DNA of 64,000 bases from Calamus simplicifolius (taxonomy: Eukaryota; Streptophyta; Magnoliopsida; Arecales; Arecaceae), in NCBI GenBank assembly GCA_900491605.1, contig UESW01004078.1, forward strand, positions 145,125 to 209,124, read 5' to 3'. Position 1 is the stretch's first letter. Each line of letters starts with the position of its first letter. This document shows positions 1 to 10,958 of the stretch, piece by piece. The notes beneath the pieces are model-generated. The model did not search any database, was not told the origin of the DNA, and saw only the letters and a program-made list of their open reading frames with translations. A program made the translations under genes and the position numbers.

Positions 1-620
1 CACCAGCCAGGCATAAAGCCCAGTGTACCACTGGCAGAGCAGTGTACCACTGGCTCTCAACAACAAAAGCCCGGCACCCCGTCGGCACCAAAGCCCTGCA
101 CCAGCCAGGCATAAAGCCCAGTGCCCAGTGTACCACTGGCTCTCAACAACAAAAGCCCGGCACCCGTCGGCACCAAAGCCCTGCACCAGCCAGGCATAAA
201 GCCCAGTGTACCACTGGCAGAGCAGTGTACCACTGGCTCTCAACAACAAAAGCCCGGCACCCGTCGGCACCAAAGCCCTGCACCAGCCAGGCATAAAGCC
301 CAGTGTACCACTGGCAGAGCAGTGTACCACTGGCTCTCAACAACAAAAGCCCGGCACCCCGTCGGCACCAAAGCCCTGCACCAGCCAGGCATAAAGCCCA
401 GTGTACCACTGGCAGAGCAGTGTACCACTGGCTCTCAACAACAAAAGCCCGGCACCCCGTCGGCACCAAAGCCCTGCACCAGCCAGGCATAAAGCCCAGT
501 GTACCACTGGCAGAGGTGTACCACCAGCCCTTAACAACAAAAGCCCGGCACCCCGTCGGCACTCAAGGCCCTGTGCCAATCAGGCATAAAACCCGGCTAA
601 CCGCTGGCGGAGCAGTGCAC
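1..620. repeat. 98-bp tandem array (pol-to-antisense-gene spacer of Tat-1)
   Basis: The motif CACCAGCCAGGCATAAAGCC recurs at 1, 99, 184, 281, 379 and 477, giving a 98-bp period, with one 85-bp and one 97-bp unit from small indels. A diverged last unit fades out near 600-620. The array continues off the left edge. Each unit contains the internal repeat GTGTACCACTGGC. Long open frames run on both strands because the period has few stops; they are low-complexity and not genes. The array lies where Tat-2 carries its unrelated 113-bp array. Confidence 0.95.
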
Positions 621-1040
621 CAACGATTCTTCACAGCCAAGACCCGACACCCTACCGGTCAAAACAAAGCTAAGTCCCGCGGACATCAAGCTGCGCGCCA
701 GACTGACACCAGGTCCAATACTTGACCGGGCATTACGCCTATAGCTCCGAGGGAGCCTACCGGCCTAATCCCCGATCAGCGGTGCCCCCGCTCCCAAGAT
801 TCGACCCTACCTAGCTCTAATCCGCGGGTCCATGTAACTAAGGCGGAGTGGCGCAGGTGGGAAGGTGTCCCTCGGAATCATCGAGACAAACAAGAATCGT
901 GGGGCCACGCATCAATTGATGAGTTAACAATAATACGAAGATCATCATGAAAAGTATTTTCATTAACTAGGAACTACAAAACCCCGACGTAGTCGGTCTT
1001 ACAAAAGAAAGAAAAGAAAAGCAAAGTCGCGGACGCAGAC
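621..1040. other. Non-coding spacer of Tat-1
   Basis: This stretch separates the tandem array from the 3' end of the antisense gene. It holds no supported ORF, RNA gene or repeat. Base composition changes near 890 from GC-rich to AT-rich before the coding region begins. Confidence 0.5.
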
Positions 1041-3234
1041 TCATGGCTCTGCCGGTGCGGGCTCATCATCGGAGGAAGTCTGGTCTGACAATTCGATCTC
1101 CAGGGCCCGGGGGAAATTCAAATCCCTGGCCACCCTCTCCTTAGCATGCTGGAACCCGTCGAGGTATACAGCGGCCGAAGCTTCGGCCAGGTCATCTGCG
1201 AAACGCTCGGATGCCTTGTACTCTTCAACAAGTCCAGCAGCCCGAGCCTTCTCCGCAGCAAGGGCCTCCGCCGTGGTTTTTTCAGCCTCCCGAGCCTGGC
1301 TTATCTCCTCTCGAGCGCGGCTCAACTCTTCCTCACGACGGCAGGTCTCCTCCCTTGCCGCCCTAGCTTCCTCCGCCGCCGCACCCGCTCGGCCCTCGGC
1401 CTCCTGGAGCGCTGAGGTCAACTCAGAGATGTGCATATCCCTGGCCATGACCGCGCTCTCAGCCTCCGCCATCTGAGAGAGCGCCGCGCGCGTGCGATTG
1501 GCCTCCATTTCCGCCCGGCTCGTGGCGGCCCTCACTCGCTTGCACAGGCGTCTTTGACCGCTTCCAGCGCCTTCTCTGCCTTTTCGCGCGCGCTGGGCCT
1601 CCTCGGCCTCCTTCTGCGTCTCCCGCAGAACCTTTTTTCCCCCGTGGATGACCTCCCTGGCGGCCCTCAGGGAGTGCGCGATCTGCACACAAGCCCAGGT
1701 CAACAGAATATATATATGTAGGAACAGTAAGGGGGAAGGAGCGAGAAGATTGCTTACCTTGACCACTGCGGCGTAGAGTCTCGGAAGAATACGCCCGCCC
1801 CAGATGGCTGAGATCTTCTATAATCCTGAGATCAAAAACCGGACCCAGGGCCTGCTCGGCCCAGCGGCCGTCGTCCAAGGAGTCCCGAGGCGGCCTGGGC
1901 GCGCCCTCGCCTCCCTCCGCCGTTCCTGAGGTCCCCGGCTCTACGTGCGGACCACTCCCGAGTGGCCCTTCGGGGGATGGGCTCGCGGGGCCAGATGGTC
2001 CCTCGCCCCAGTCCCTGGCGGCGTCCGATGGGGTCGCTCTCTCGGGGACCGGGAACTCCCCGGTTGGCACACACGCCCCCACTTCTGGTTCCTCGCGGTG
2101 GCTCCCGCAGTCGCCCCCACCTCTGGTGGAGTGTCGGCCGTAAGGTCGACCTCCGGTACAGCTGGGGCATGTGGCGGAGCCGGGGTGGGGACTGGTGCCG
2201 GGAGGGAGGCCCGGACCACCAGGCGTTTCGGGGCCGGAGCCCGCTGGTCCCTGGGCGGCCCTTCTCGGGCCCTTTTCTTAGCAGCCTTTACCACTTTCGC
2301 GGTCGGGATCTTCATTGCTGCATGACATAAGTTAGATTTTCAGAATGGTAAAAAAAAAAAAAAAAGGGGGAAAAAAGAAGAGCAGAATTCCTGACTAAGT
2401 ATGGAGAATTTACCCCGCTGGGAGATGAGACCCGCCAACTCAAAGTTGTCCTCCGCTAACAGCAGGGTGTACCGGGGGATCTCGGCGGTCAGCAATACCC
2501 CCATCGCCTCCCGGTCCCCAGGATGAACAGCCGCGGCGTTCCCTCGGAGGTCGGGGTCCCCCCACCGGGGCCGGACTTGGTCGATATTGGCAAAAAAGAA
2601 ACGGGGTTTCCACCCCTTGATTGACGAAGGCAAAAGAAGCTTAAGGACCCTGTTGGGTCGGGGCTGGAATAGCCACCACCCTTTTTGGGATCGGAGGGAG
2701 TAGAAATTGCAAAAAACTGATCCTGGGAGTAATGCCTAAGCGATGACAGAGAATAACAAAGGCGCTAATCACACGGCAGGAGTTTGGGACTAGTTGAGAA
2801 GGAGTCAAAGAGTAGAAATCAAGCAGGCGGACAAAGAAAGGATGAAAGGGAGGGCGGAGACCTGCCTGCAGGCAGATCTCATAAAGAGCTACTCGACCGG
2901 GTCGGGAGGAGATGACCCGGTCGTCAGGTGTTGGTAGGAATAACTCGACCTCCCGAGGGATCCTGTAGCGGGCCCGGATCCTTTCCAGGTCCAGTCGCTT
3001 CAGGACGGAGGCTGTCCCCTCTGGGGACTCCTCCACCCTCGATGAGGTCCCGGCCCTCGACCGGTGGCCCCTTGATGGGGCCCCACCGGTGGCCCGTCGC
3101 CGGGCCAGAGGGATGTGGTCCTCCGAATCAGAGGACCACTCGATGGGAGGAGAAGGAGAAGGAGGAGTCTGAGGCCTCACAGAAGGAGGACGGTCCTCAG
3201 AACCGCCCTCCGAGGTCCAAGAAGGTGAACTCAT
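1041..3234 (-). pseudogene. Antisense spliced gene of Tat-1 (PF04195-type domain plus coiled coil)
   Basis: Three exons are visible on the minus strand. Exon 1 (3234-2414) starts MSSPSWTSEGG, is Ser/Pro-rich, then has the conserved 'putative gypsy type transposon' fold: PDDRV, GRVALYE, the HPFF segment and KGWKPRFFFANID. Intron 1 has donor GT at 2413-2412 and acceptor CAG at 2320-2318. Exon 2 (2317-1758) is Pro/Ala-rich and disordered. Intron 2 runs from GT at 1757 to AG at 1684-1683. Exon 3 (1682-1041) is a long Glu/Ala/Arg coiled coil of about 210 residues with an acidic tail ending at TGA 1043-1041. A frameshift near 2700 splits exon 1, and exon 2 also changes frame, so this copy is broken. 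The function is unknown; the arrangement is that of the extra ORFs of Tat elements. It runs opposite to the inferred element transcript. Confidence 0.8.
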
Positions 3235-3713
3235 GAATAAAGAGAATTAAGACGAAAGGGCTGACCTGGAAGAGCAAAGAAAGCTGGGCACGAGCTCGCA
3301 GGTTGAAGGAACACTGGGGAACAGAAGGAAGAAGATGATGGCGATAAGGCGTCAGCCCGCCTCCCTTTGGCTAGCTTTATCGAGTTTTCAAAATATCCCG
3401 CCATGTCTCGTCAGCCACGCGGCTTCTTGCTATACGCCGGTTCGCCTCGAGGATCACCCCGGCGCGTGGTGCGGCACGCCCCCGGCCAGCGATGGGACCT
3501 TGCTGACGTCGCCGTAATGAGAGGAAATGATGATACGCCTTTTCGCGCAGATTCCGAAGAGCTCGTCTTCATTTTCGAGGGCGATCATGGCTGGCGCGGT
3601 GTACGGGGGCCGTCTCCTTACATTCCCCGCACCGTCCGCATAGAACTCAAGGGTAGGGATCAGCCACGTGGAGAACGCCCCTTGAGCCTCAGCGGTGGGA
3701 CCCGCTTCGCCCC
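3235..3713. other. Leader of the antisense gene of Tat-1
   Basis: This interval lies between the antisense gene start (3234) and the polypurine tract. It should contain the promoter and 5' leader of that gene on the minus strand. Several overlapping short ORFs occur on both strands but none resembles a known protein. No individual promoter element can be assigned. Confidence 0.35.
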
Positions 3714-3728
3714 AGGGGCGAGGGGGCA
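3714..3728 (+). promoter_or_regulatory. Polypurine tract of Tat-1
   Basis: AGGGGCGAGGGGGCA is a purine-rich run ending 2 bases before the TGATATGAC start of the 3' LTR. The corresponding place in Tat-2 (reverse strand) reads GGGCGAGGGGGCATA before its LTR. The shared GGCGAGGGGGCAT core supports both LTR boundaries and the relationship of the two elements. It would prime plus-strand DNA synthesis. Confidence 0.75.
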
Positions 3729-3730
3729 TC

Positions 3731-6061
3731 TGATATGACTGATCCCAACGTCGTCAGAAAAGGTAACGGCAGTCATCGTCATCCCCTCACCCCCGGCACC
3801 CCCTCGGGGTCGGGGTAGGGTCATCATTCTTTAACCCCGGGCCCCCACGGTCCCGGGGTGCATCGTCCCCCTCACCCCGGCACCCCCTCGGGGTCGGGGG
3901 TAGGGTCATCATTCTTTAACCCCGGGGCCCCCACCGGTCCCGGGGTGCATCGTCATCCCCTCACCCCCGGCACCCCCTCGGGGTCGGGGGTAGGGTCATC
4001 ATTCTTTAACCCCGGGGCCCCCACGGTCCCGGGGTGCATCGTCATCCCCTCACCCCGGCACCCCCTCGGGGTCGGGGGTAGGGTCATCATTCTTTAACCC
4101 CGGGGCCCCCACCGGTCCCGGGGTGCATCGTCATCCCCTCACCCCCGGCACCCCCTCGGGGTCGGGGGTAGGGTCATCATTCTTTAACCCCGGGGCCCCC
4201 ACCGGTCCCGGGGTGCATCGTCATCCCCTCACCCCCGGCACCCCCTCGGGGTCGGGGGTAGGGTCATCATTCTTTAACCCCGGGGCCCCCACCGGTCCCG
4301 GGGTGCATCGTCATCCCCTCACCCCCGGCACCCCCTCGGGGTCGGGGGTAGGGTCATCATTCTTTAACCCCGGGGCCCCCACCGGTCCCGGGGTGCATCG
4401 TCATCCCCTCACCCCCGGCACCCCTCGGGGTCGGGGGTAGGGTCATCATTCTTTAACCCCGGGGCCCCCACCGGTCCCGGGGTGCATCGTCATCCCCTCA
4501 CCCCCGGCACCCCCTCGGGGTCGGGGGTAGGGTCATTCTTTAACCCCGGGGCCCCCACCGGTCCCGGGGTGCATCGTCATCCCTCACCCCCGGCACCCCC
4601 TCGGGGTCGGGGGTAGGGTCATCATTCTTTAACCCCGGGGCCCCCACCGGTCCCGGGGTGCATCGTCATCCCCTCACCCCCGGCACCCCCTCGGGGTCGG
4701 GGGTAGGGTCATCATTCTTTAACCCCGGGGCCCCCACCGGTCCCGGGGTGCATCGTCATCCCCTCACCCCCGGCACCCCCTCGGGGTCGGGGGTAGGGTC
4801 ATCATTCTTTAACCCCGGGGCCCCCACCGGTCCCGGGGTGCATCGTCATCCCCTCACCCCCGGCACCCCTCGGGGTCGGGGTAGGGTCATCATTCTTTAA
4901 CCCCGGGGCCCCCACCGGTCCCGGGGTGCATCGTCATCCCCTCACCCCCGGCACCCCCTCGGGGTCGGGGGTAGGGTCATCATTCTTTAACCCCGGGGCC
5001 CCCACCGGTCCCGGGGTGCATCGTCATCCCCTCACCCCCGGCACCCCCTCGGGGTCGGGGGTAGGGTCATCATTCTTTAACCCCGGGGCCCCCACCGGTC
5101 CCGGGGTGCATCGTCATCCCCTCACCCCCGGCACCCCCTCGGGGTCGGGGGTAGGGTCATCATTCTTTAACCCCGGGGCCCCCACCGGTCCCGGGGTGCA
5201 TCGTCCCCTCACCCCCGGCACCCCCTCGGGGTCGGGGGTAGGGTCATCATTCTTTAACCCCGGGGCCCCCACGGTCCCGGGGTGCATCGTCATCCCCTCA
5301 CCCCCGGCACCCCCTCGGGGTCGGGGGTAGGGTCATCATTCTTAACCCCGGGGCCCCCACCGGTCCCGGGGTGCATCGTCATCCCCATCTCCGATATCCC
5401 TTCGGGGTGGGGTCATCTGCAATCAACATGCGATTCGGCTGCCAAGAAACGCGGCAACCTTCAGGTTGCACGGTGCACGCACATAATTCCAGTACATGAC
5501 CATACCTTGCCGCAGAATACCGTTCGGTACTTCCGTGATTGTGCCCTGTTACGGAGGGCCATGCCTCATAACGAGGTTTGGCGCGTTGCATGCCCCTGTA
5601 CATGACCATATCTTGCTACGGCGTACGGCATGCTACTACTTGCAGCTATACTCTGTCCCATCAGCCGGCGGCGCGCACTGCCTACCTTCGCGACCGCTGG
5701 ACACGTGTGATATCACATCAACATGAGGTACGGGGGATGTCTCCGGCACGTGTAGCTGCGGTACGAAAGCAATCTCCCCTAGACGAAAGGTGAGGTATTA
5801 GGACAACTATAAGAGCAGGGGAATGCGCGGTAAGTGGGATCCGAACTCTGGTTTTTCTGAGCTTTCTTCCTCCCTGCAAAAACCCTAACTGCCTCAGCTT
5901 CTTTTCGCTGGAGTGGTTCCTTGTCTGAACCCAAGCCACTAACTTGATCGTCGGAGGGTCCCCACCGGTGCCACCGGTCCCCGGGGACTTTTCTTGCAGG
6001 ATTTCCCGGAGCGAGACGTCCGTTTTCCCCGACGTTCGAAGGAGGTGACTTGGCGTCATCA
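3731..6061 (+). repeat. 3' LTR of Tat-1
   Basis: The LTR starts TGATATGACTG directly after the polypurine tract and probably ends TGGCGTCATCA at 6061, giving TGAT...ATCA termini and about 2331 bp. A 90-bp minisatellite fills most of U3. A TATA-like ACTATAAGAG near 5797 is followed by CTTGATCGTCGGAGGG near 5944, similar to the conserved R/U5 boxes of Tat LTRs, which mark the downstream half. The partner LTR is outside the window, so the right boundary is inferred from termini only. Confidence 0.7.
3774..5392. repeat. 90-bp GC-rich minisatellite in the Tat-1 LTR, about 18 copies
   Basis: GGGGTGCATCGTCATCCCC recurs about every 90 bp (near 4121, 4211, 4301, 4391, then 4657, 4747, 4837, 4926, 5016, 5106). 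Scattered 1-6 bp deletions shorten some units. Each unit carries the palindromic core CCCCGGGGCCCCC and the stretch ACCCCCGGCACCCCCTCGGGG. Because 90 is a multiple of 3, a 30-residue Pro/Gly-rich peptide repeats in one frame; this is a by-product and not evidence of a protein. The array begins about 45 bp inside the LTR. Confidence 0.97.
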
Positions 6062-9000
6062 ATATGTATAAAACTATGTTCAATTCTTTTTAGATGCATT
6101 TTTGAAATTATTTTAATAATTAAGATATTGTATAAAGAGATTATTTGTTTATGGATGTATATTAGCTGTCATTACTAGTTATAGTTGCTGTTCAGATTCT
6201 GAACTGTTTTGTTCATTTTAAATTATTCACATATTTTTCAAAGAAAATATATATTACCATGTTTGTTTACCATATATGTATCCCATCCTAACATACTTTT
6301 GGGAATTGTATATTGGTTATAATATTTTGTTTCAATAAATTAAGCAGGTAATTTTTTCCTATCGAGAAGTTCATGCATTTTATGATGGAAAAGATGCAGG
6401 TCAATCCATCTACCTTAGCACAACTTTCGTCTACAGTCCAGCACCATATCCAGCTGCTACCTCTACAAATGATGGTGATTGTAATGATGTCGATGATGAT
6501 GATGATGATCACGAGGAGGAAACTTAAACTCCATGATGGAGCATGCTGAGCTTCTCAAGACCGTTAAAAATGATATTAGTGAATCAAAGGTAAGAAAAAT
6601 TTGTGATTTGGGCTATTTGTTATATGGTTAGTTCTTATTTGATTTTTGATTAAATCTTCATGACTTTAAACAGGCATCTGGGAGCTTGTCATTTATGGAA
6701 GCATAAATCAAGTAATAGTCTTCTTGATGTAAATTGCATATGGTTCCCTAACTAAATATTTAAGATGAAATAGATGTTAGTTTTACACTCTGCTCAAAGA
6801 ACAGCCTTTTCTTTTGTTAATATAGCTTACAAGTTGCACATTTATCATAAAAGGATTTGTAGAGCCATTAATCCCATTCTGTTCCTTTTCAGGCATTGCA
6901 AGTAAACTTTTTGATGTTTGATTGCTTTTGGTTTAGAAATGTTTTCGTCATGTATTTCTGTCAGGTGCTTTTTTTTTTTGGCTATAACTGAAGCTAGCAC
7001 AAACACATAAATCAGATTATCAATTTTTGGATCAACTGGACCTGAATCCAACCTATTTATAGGCATAGATAAATTTTCAGTCTTTATTTAAAGTGAATAG
7101 GGTTGATGCTATTTTGTGTTATCAAGTGACTGGTGGGATGAAAGTTTTAGAATCTTTCAGCAATTACAATTGGGCATGAGGGTTTCTCCGACTTAGGATG
7201 AGCTTTGACGTAGTTTCCACTAGTTCTGGGTGGCATGTTAGCTCGCCCTTAAGAATTACACGTGGCTGGTGCGATAGATGAGTTTATTAGAGTTTTATGG
7301 CTGAGCAAAATAGGTCCGGAGCTCCAAGTATGAAGCCAAAGCGAGTTCAATGTTCTCTCTAACGACAGAGATACTAACATCCATCCTCTTCAAGAAACTG
7401 ATGTGTGTACAAGGGATGTCGATGTTTTTTTGCTTTTGATCAATATTTTTTCAAGTAGCATATCTTGTGTAAACAAGCGATTGCCCTGATGATCTGTGTA
7501 ATTTGGCCCACTGTCACTGGGCTTGTGGTTGTGGTCATGAAATTCCCAATTACTTGGCTCATGGTGCCAAGGTGTTGAGTTGGGTCTCAGCTCTTGTGTG
7601 CCTTTTGCGGCAGTCTTAAATTTTGCATTTGATAAAATCTAGCTAGTTTGAGGGGAAACTTATTCATAAAGATAAATTTTTCTTGGATGAAATGTGTGCT
7701 TGTTGCTTGATGGGAGTTTCACCTGATTTCTCTTGTGTTTTTTTCAGAAAGTTGAAGGTTCTAGCTATCTTTGATCATCGCTTTCTCACAAGCAAGTTGG
7801 TATAATGAAGTATTGGAGTGGTTTTAATTGATAATAGTGAGAATAACATGCTAAATTTCTTGTCTACGGTAAGCACAGCCTTCCTCCTTAAGATAAATGG
7901 GTGACTAGAGTTTGGACAGAGGATCACCTATGTTAGAAATAAATTATTGCCTATTAATTGTAATGATCAATTGCTTGATATATAAAAATTTTATTCTTTT
8001 TGTCCTAGTATTTTATGTTTTGTGTGTCTATTTACTCATAACTATAACCTCCTACCAATTCCATAATCACACTACACTCCCACCCACTAATTATTGCTTA
8101 TTTTTCCTTTTTCTAGTAGAATTATTTATCTTATATACTTACTATAAGCAATAACTAGTTTCTCTATGTTAATGAATTATGTAATGGAGATTAATTTACA
8201 TGAATTATGTAATTGAGATTAATTTGCATGTTTCTTTGATTTGGGTGTAGGTGGAATTATTGTGCTAAGCAAAGGAACGAGTCCAAGCATTTTATTATTG
8301 CGAGCATCTTCATAGCTAAAATATCATATAATGAAAATAAAACTTTATTTTGTTTTATTGAAATTTAGTTGGTCTTTTGGTGGTTACTAGTTAGGTTAGG
8401 TATGACTATACGTAATTTTGTTGATACATATATGTGAACTTGTAATAGTCTATGGTGGATAAATTGTGTAATTTGATTAAATTTTATGATTTTATTAATT
8501 AAGTTTTAAGTTTTTATTTTGAAAATTTTTAGCATTAGCAGTTAAATATTTAATAGTCATTGCTAAAAATAGGTACTCCTTGAAGACTAATTTTTATCAT
8601 AAAAATAATTTATTTTTTTTCTAATGGATAACTTTTTGTTATAAATACAGCTTTTCCCAACAAAATTAAGAAATTTTCAACTTTAGCAAGGGATAATTTT
8701 CTTAAAAATTAAGAAAATTTATTTAAAAATTTTAAAAATCCCTTGAAAAATCCCTCAAAATTTCTTCAAAAATTTTTCCTTGAAAAATCCCTCGAAAAAT
8801 TTTATTTAAAAAATCCCTCAAAAAATCCCTCAGAAAATTCCCCGTAGAAATTCCCTCGAAAATTTTCTCAAAAATTTCCCTCAAAAAATCTCTAAAAAAA
8901 TTTCCACTGGAAAATTTCTCTCAAAAATTCCCTCAAAAAATCCCTCGGCAAATGTTTTTCAAAAAATCTCTCAGAAAATTCCTCAAAAAATTTCCCTCAA

Positions 9001-9351
9001 AAATTCCTTGAAAAATTTTTCTTTGGAAAATCTCTCAAAAGATCCCTCGAAAAATCCTTCAAAAATTTTTCCTCGAAAAATTCCTTGAAACTTTTCCCTC
9101 AGAAAATCCCTAGAAAAATCGCTTAGAAAATTTCCCTTAGAAAATCCGTTGAAAATTTCCAAGGGATAAATTCCCTCAAAAAATCCCTTAGAAATAAATT
9201 CCCTTAGAAAAATTCCTTAAAAAAATTTTCCAAGGAGGGTTTTTTCGACGACCATTTACCCATCGAAAATCCATCGAAATTTTATATTTCCAATGTTTTT
9301 TTTCCTTTTTTCCTTATAAATCCCTCACAAATTACACTTTTTCTTGTAGTG
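6062..9351 (+). mobile_element. CACTA/En-Spm element, right portion (CACTA-1)
   Basis: The right terminus is explicit: CTTTTTCTTGTAGTG ends at 9351, the complement of the canonical CACTACAAGAAAAAG. It is preceded by about 700 bp of subterminal repeats. The next bases AAT would be the 3-bp target duplication. No matching CACTACAAG start is found between 6062 and 8600, so the left part probably lies beyond Tat-1, which would then be inserted in this element. The interior is AT-rich and almost without coding potential. An open stretch at about 6361-6527 (plus) encodes an acidic Asp-rich C-terminus ending TAA and may be a transposon ORF remnant. Confidence 0.65.
8690..9340. repeat. Subterminal repeats of CACTA-1
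   Basis: Degenerate copies of a motif of about 12-15 bp, CCCTC(A/G)AAAAATTT, are packed here dozens of times with variable spacing, ending a few bases before the CACTA terminus at 9351. In this transposon family such repeats are the binding region for the TNPA-type protein. Their sequence is unlike those of CACTA-2 and CACTA-3, so three distinct families are present. Confidence 0.8.
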
Positions 9352-9429
9352 AATCTTTTTCATGTTTTAAATCCGGAAGGTAGACCACTTGTTTTGCTTT
9401 GATCACCAAAATAAAAGGGTCATTCTTAT

Positions 9430-10955
9430 ACCACTTTGAGGTTATTTAAATACAAGTAAAGCCAAGAACCTTTTTAACTTTTTTTATTCTTCTAGCAGTA
9501 TTAGTATTATACCATGCATATTTGAAAATGTAGACTTTTTTACCATATAAATAAACAAGTTTCAAAATCTCGAACAAACACCCGTAGAAATCAACTTCTA
9601 TACCATTATGAAAAGACTTAATGGTGACCCCATAATTTTGTATCATCTTTTTTTTTGTCATGATCCTTGTAATAGAATCGGACTCCATTGACCACATAAC
9701 TACTAAGACTTATAAACATCCTTTGGGCCCAATGCCAATGAGTAAAGCTCATTAGTTGCTCGAGGTGACCCAGATGATCTCAAGATCTTCGTATGCAATT
9801 TCATCATATTAACCATATATTTGATTTAGAAAGTGATTAATGAAGAAAAATATCAAATCGCCACCTTAGATCTAAACTAATGAGGAAACGTTCTTTGTTG
9901 TAGTTCCATTAAGGGATCGACATGACCTTCATTACAGAGGATCCATAGATGCTCACTAGAATAAGAAGTACAATATTAGTATACATGTTGAGATGAGCAA
10001 CTGTAACAGATAGAAGTAGTAAGCAATTTATTCTACTTACTCAAAAATTCTTGAATATTGGCATTATTGAGTATATTATAATGAAGCTAAAGTTTAGTTT
10101 CAACAATATCGATATACTTTTTGCCTCCAAAGCATCGAACCGATTGTTTGAAATCCTCAACCTTTGATTTTTGAGTTACCTCTAACACATTGACATTGTG
10201 TTTAGGCCTACTGAACTTAGTTTCTATCTTTGACATATACACTGAGCAATATGATAACGCTTTGTCAACCACATAAGCTTGAGCAATAGAACCTTCAAGT
10301 CATGCCTTATTCCTTATATATTTTTGTAAGTACCCAAGCATCTCTCCATCCCATACATCCATCTATTATCAACTGGTCCACCAAGTAAGGCTTGTTGAGG
10401 CAAATGAATGCAAAGATACACCGTAACATCAAAAAAGGCAAAAGAAAAATTTCTCTCAAACTTGCACAAAATTATAACAATCCCTCTTTTTAACTCCTTT
10501 AATTCAGTCCTTACTAACTTTTTAGAACATATTTTTTAAAAGAATAAACATAAATCAATCAATACGGCTCGAATGTCCTTTGTAAAAAAATTCAACAACC
10601 CAATAGGTAGCAACTTTTGCAAGACAACATGATAATTATGCATCTTCATGCCAAATAACTTCTTATCTTCAGTAAAATAACGCTTGACATTGGAAGTATA
10701 CCCATCAGAAAGTTTGACGTCCTTCATGAACTCAAAGAACTTGTCTTTCTCAGACTTAGTCAAAACAAATGAAGCTTGTGGCAATGCATTGGGTCTTGAA
10801 GGTCGCCACACCAACCATAACTCCTTATGTATGCACATATTTTTTAAATCATTATGAGCATTCTCATTATCTTTTGTCATTTTAGGGATGTTAAGGAATG
10901 TTGCAAGGATGTTATCACATGCGTTTTTTTCAATTTGCATGACATCCAAGTTGTG
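9430..10955 (-). pseudogene. TNP2-type CACTA transposase relic
   Basis: Three separated minus-strand blocks match the C-terminal half of TNP2 transposases in order. The block 10949-10536 has the DVMQIEKNACDN motif and the segment leading into the DUF4218 region (KLLPIGLLNF). The block 10272-10087 matches the end of DUF4218 (ALSYCSVYMSKIETKF). The block 9697-9446 matches DUF4216 (VDFYGCLFEILKL). CACTA-2 in this window has the same blocks in the same order. Many stops separate them, and the N-terminal part is missing because the gene is cut at 10958 by the SIRE-type element. It belongs to a host CACTA older than both CACTA-1 and the copia insertion. Confidence 0.85.
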
Positions 10956-10958
10956 TCA

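Larger units (their letters stand above)
1..6061 (+). mobile_element. Tat-lineage Ty3/gypsy LTR retrotransposon, right part only (Tat-1)
   Basis: The window opens inside an LTR retrotransposon whose gag-pol would lie to the left, outside the window. Visible parts in plus-strand order are a 98-bp tandem array, an antisense three-exon gene, a polypurine tract at 3714-3728, and a 3' LTR from 3731 to about 6061. The plus orientation is inferred from the polypurine tract preceding a TGAT...ATCA LTR, and from a TATA-like ACTATAAGAG near 5797 followed by a conserved Tat-type R/U5 stretch (TTGATCGTCGGAG near 5944). The same part order is seen in the complete Tat-2 element in this window. Lineage assignment rests on the PF04195-type antisense gene, which is known from Tat elements. 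The left LTR and target duplication cannot be checked; the right flank starts ATATG. Confidence 0.85.

Noticed and set aside
42..725. Several overlapping ORFs with His/Gln/Pro-rich repeated peptide on both strands
   Set aside because: They follow the 98-bp tandem unit, are open on both strands and lack any domain; they are by-products of the array.
3858..5330. Pro/Gly-rich repeated protein of 30-residue units
   Set aside because: The 90-bp period is divisible by three, so a frame stays open; there is no promoter or start context, and it lies within LTR U3 sequence.
8050..8090. CACACTACACTCCC as a left CACTA terminus
   Set aside because: It lacks the CACTACAAGAA continuation and the AAT target, and has no subterminal repeats beside it.
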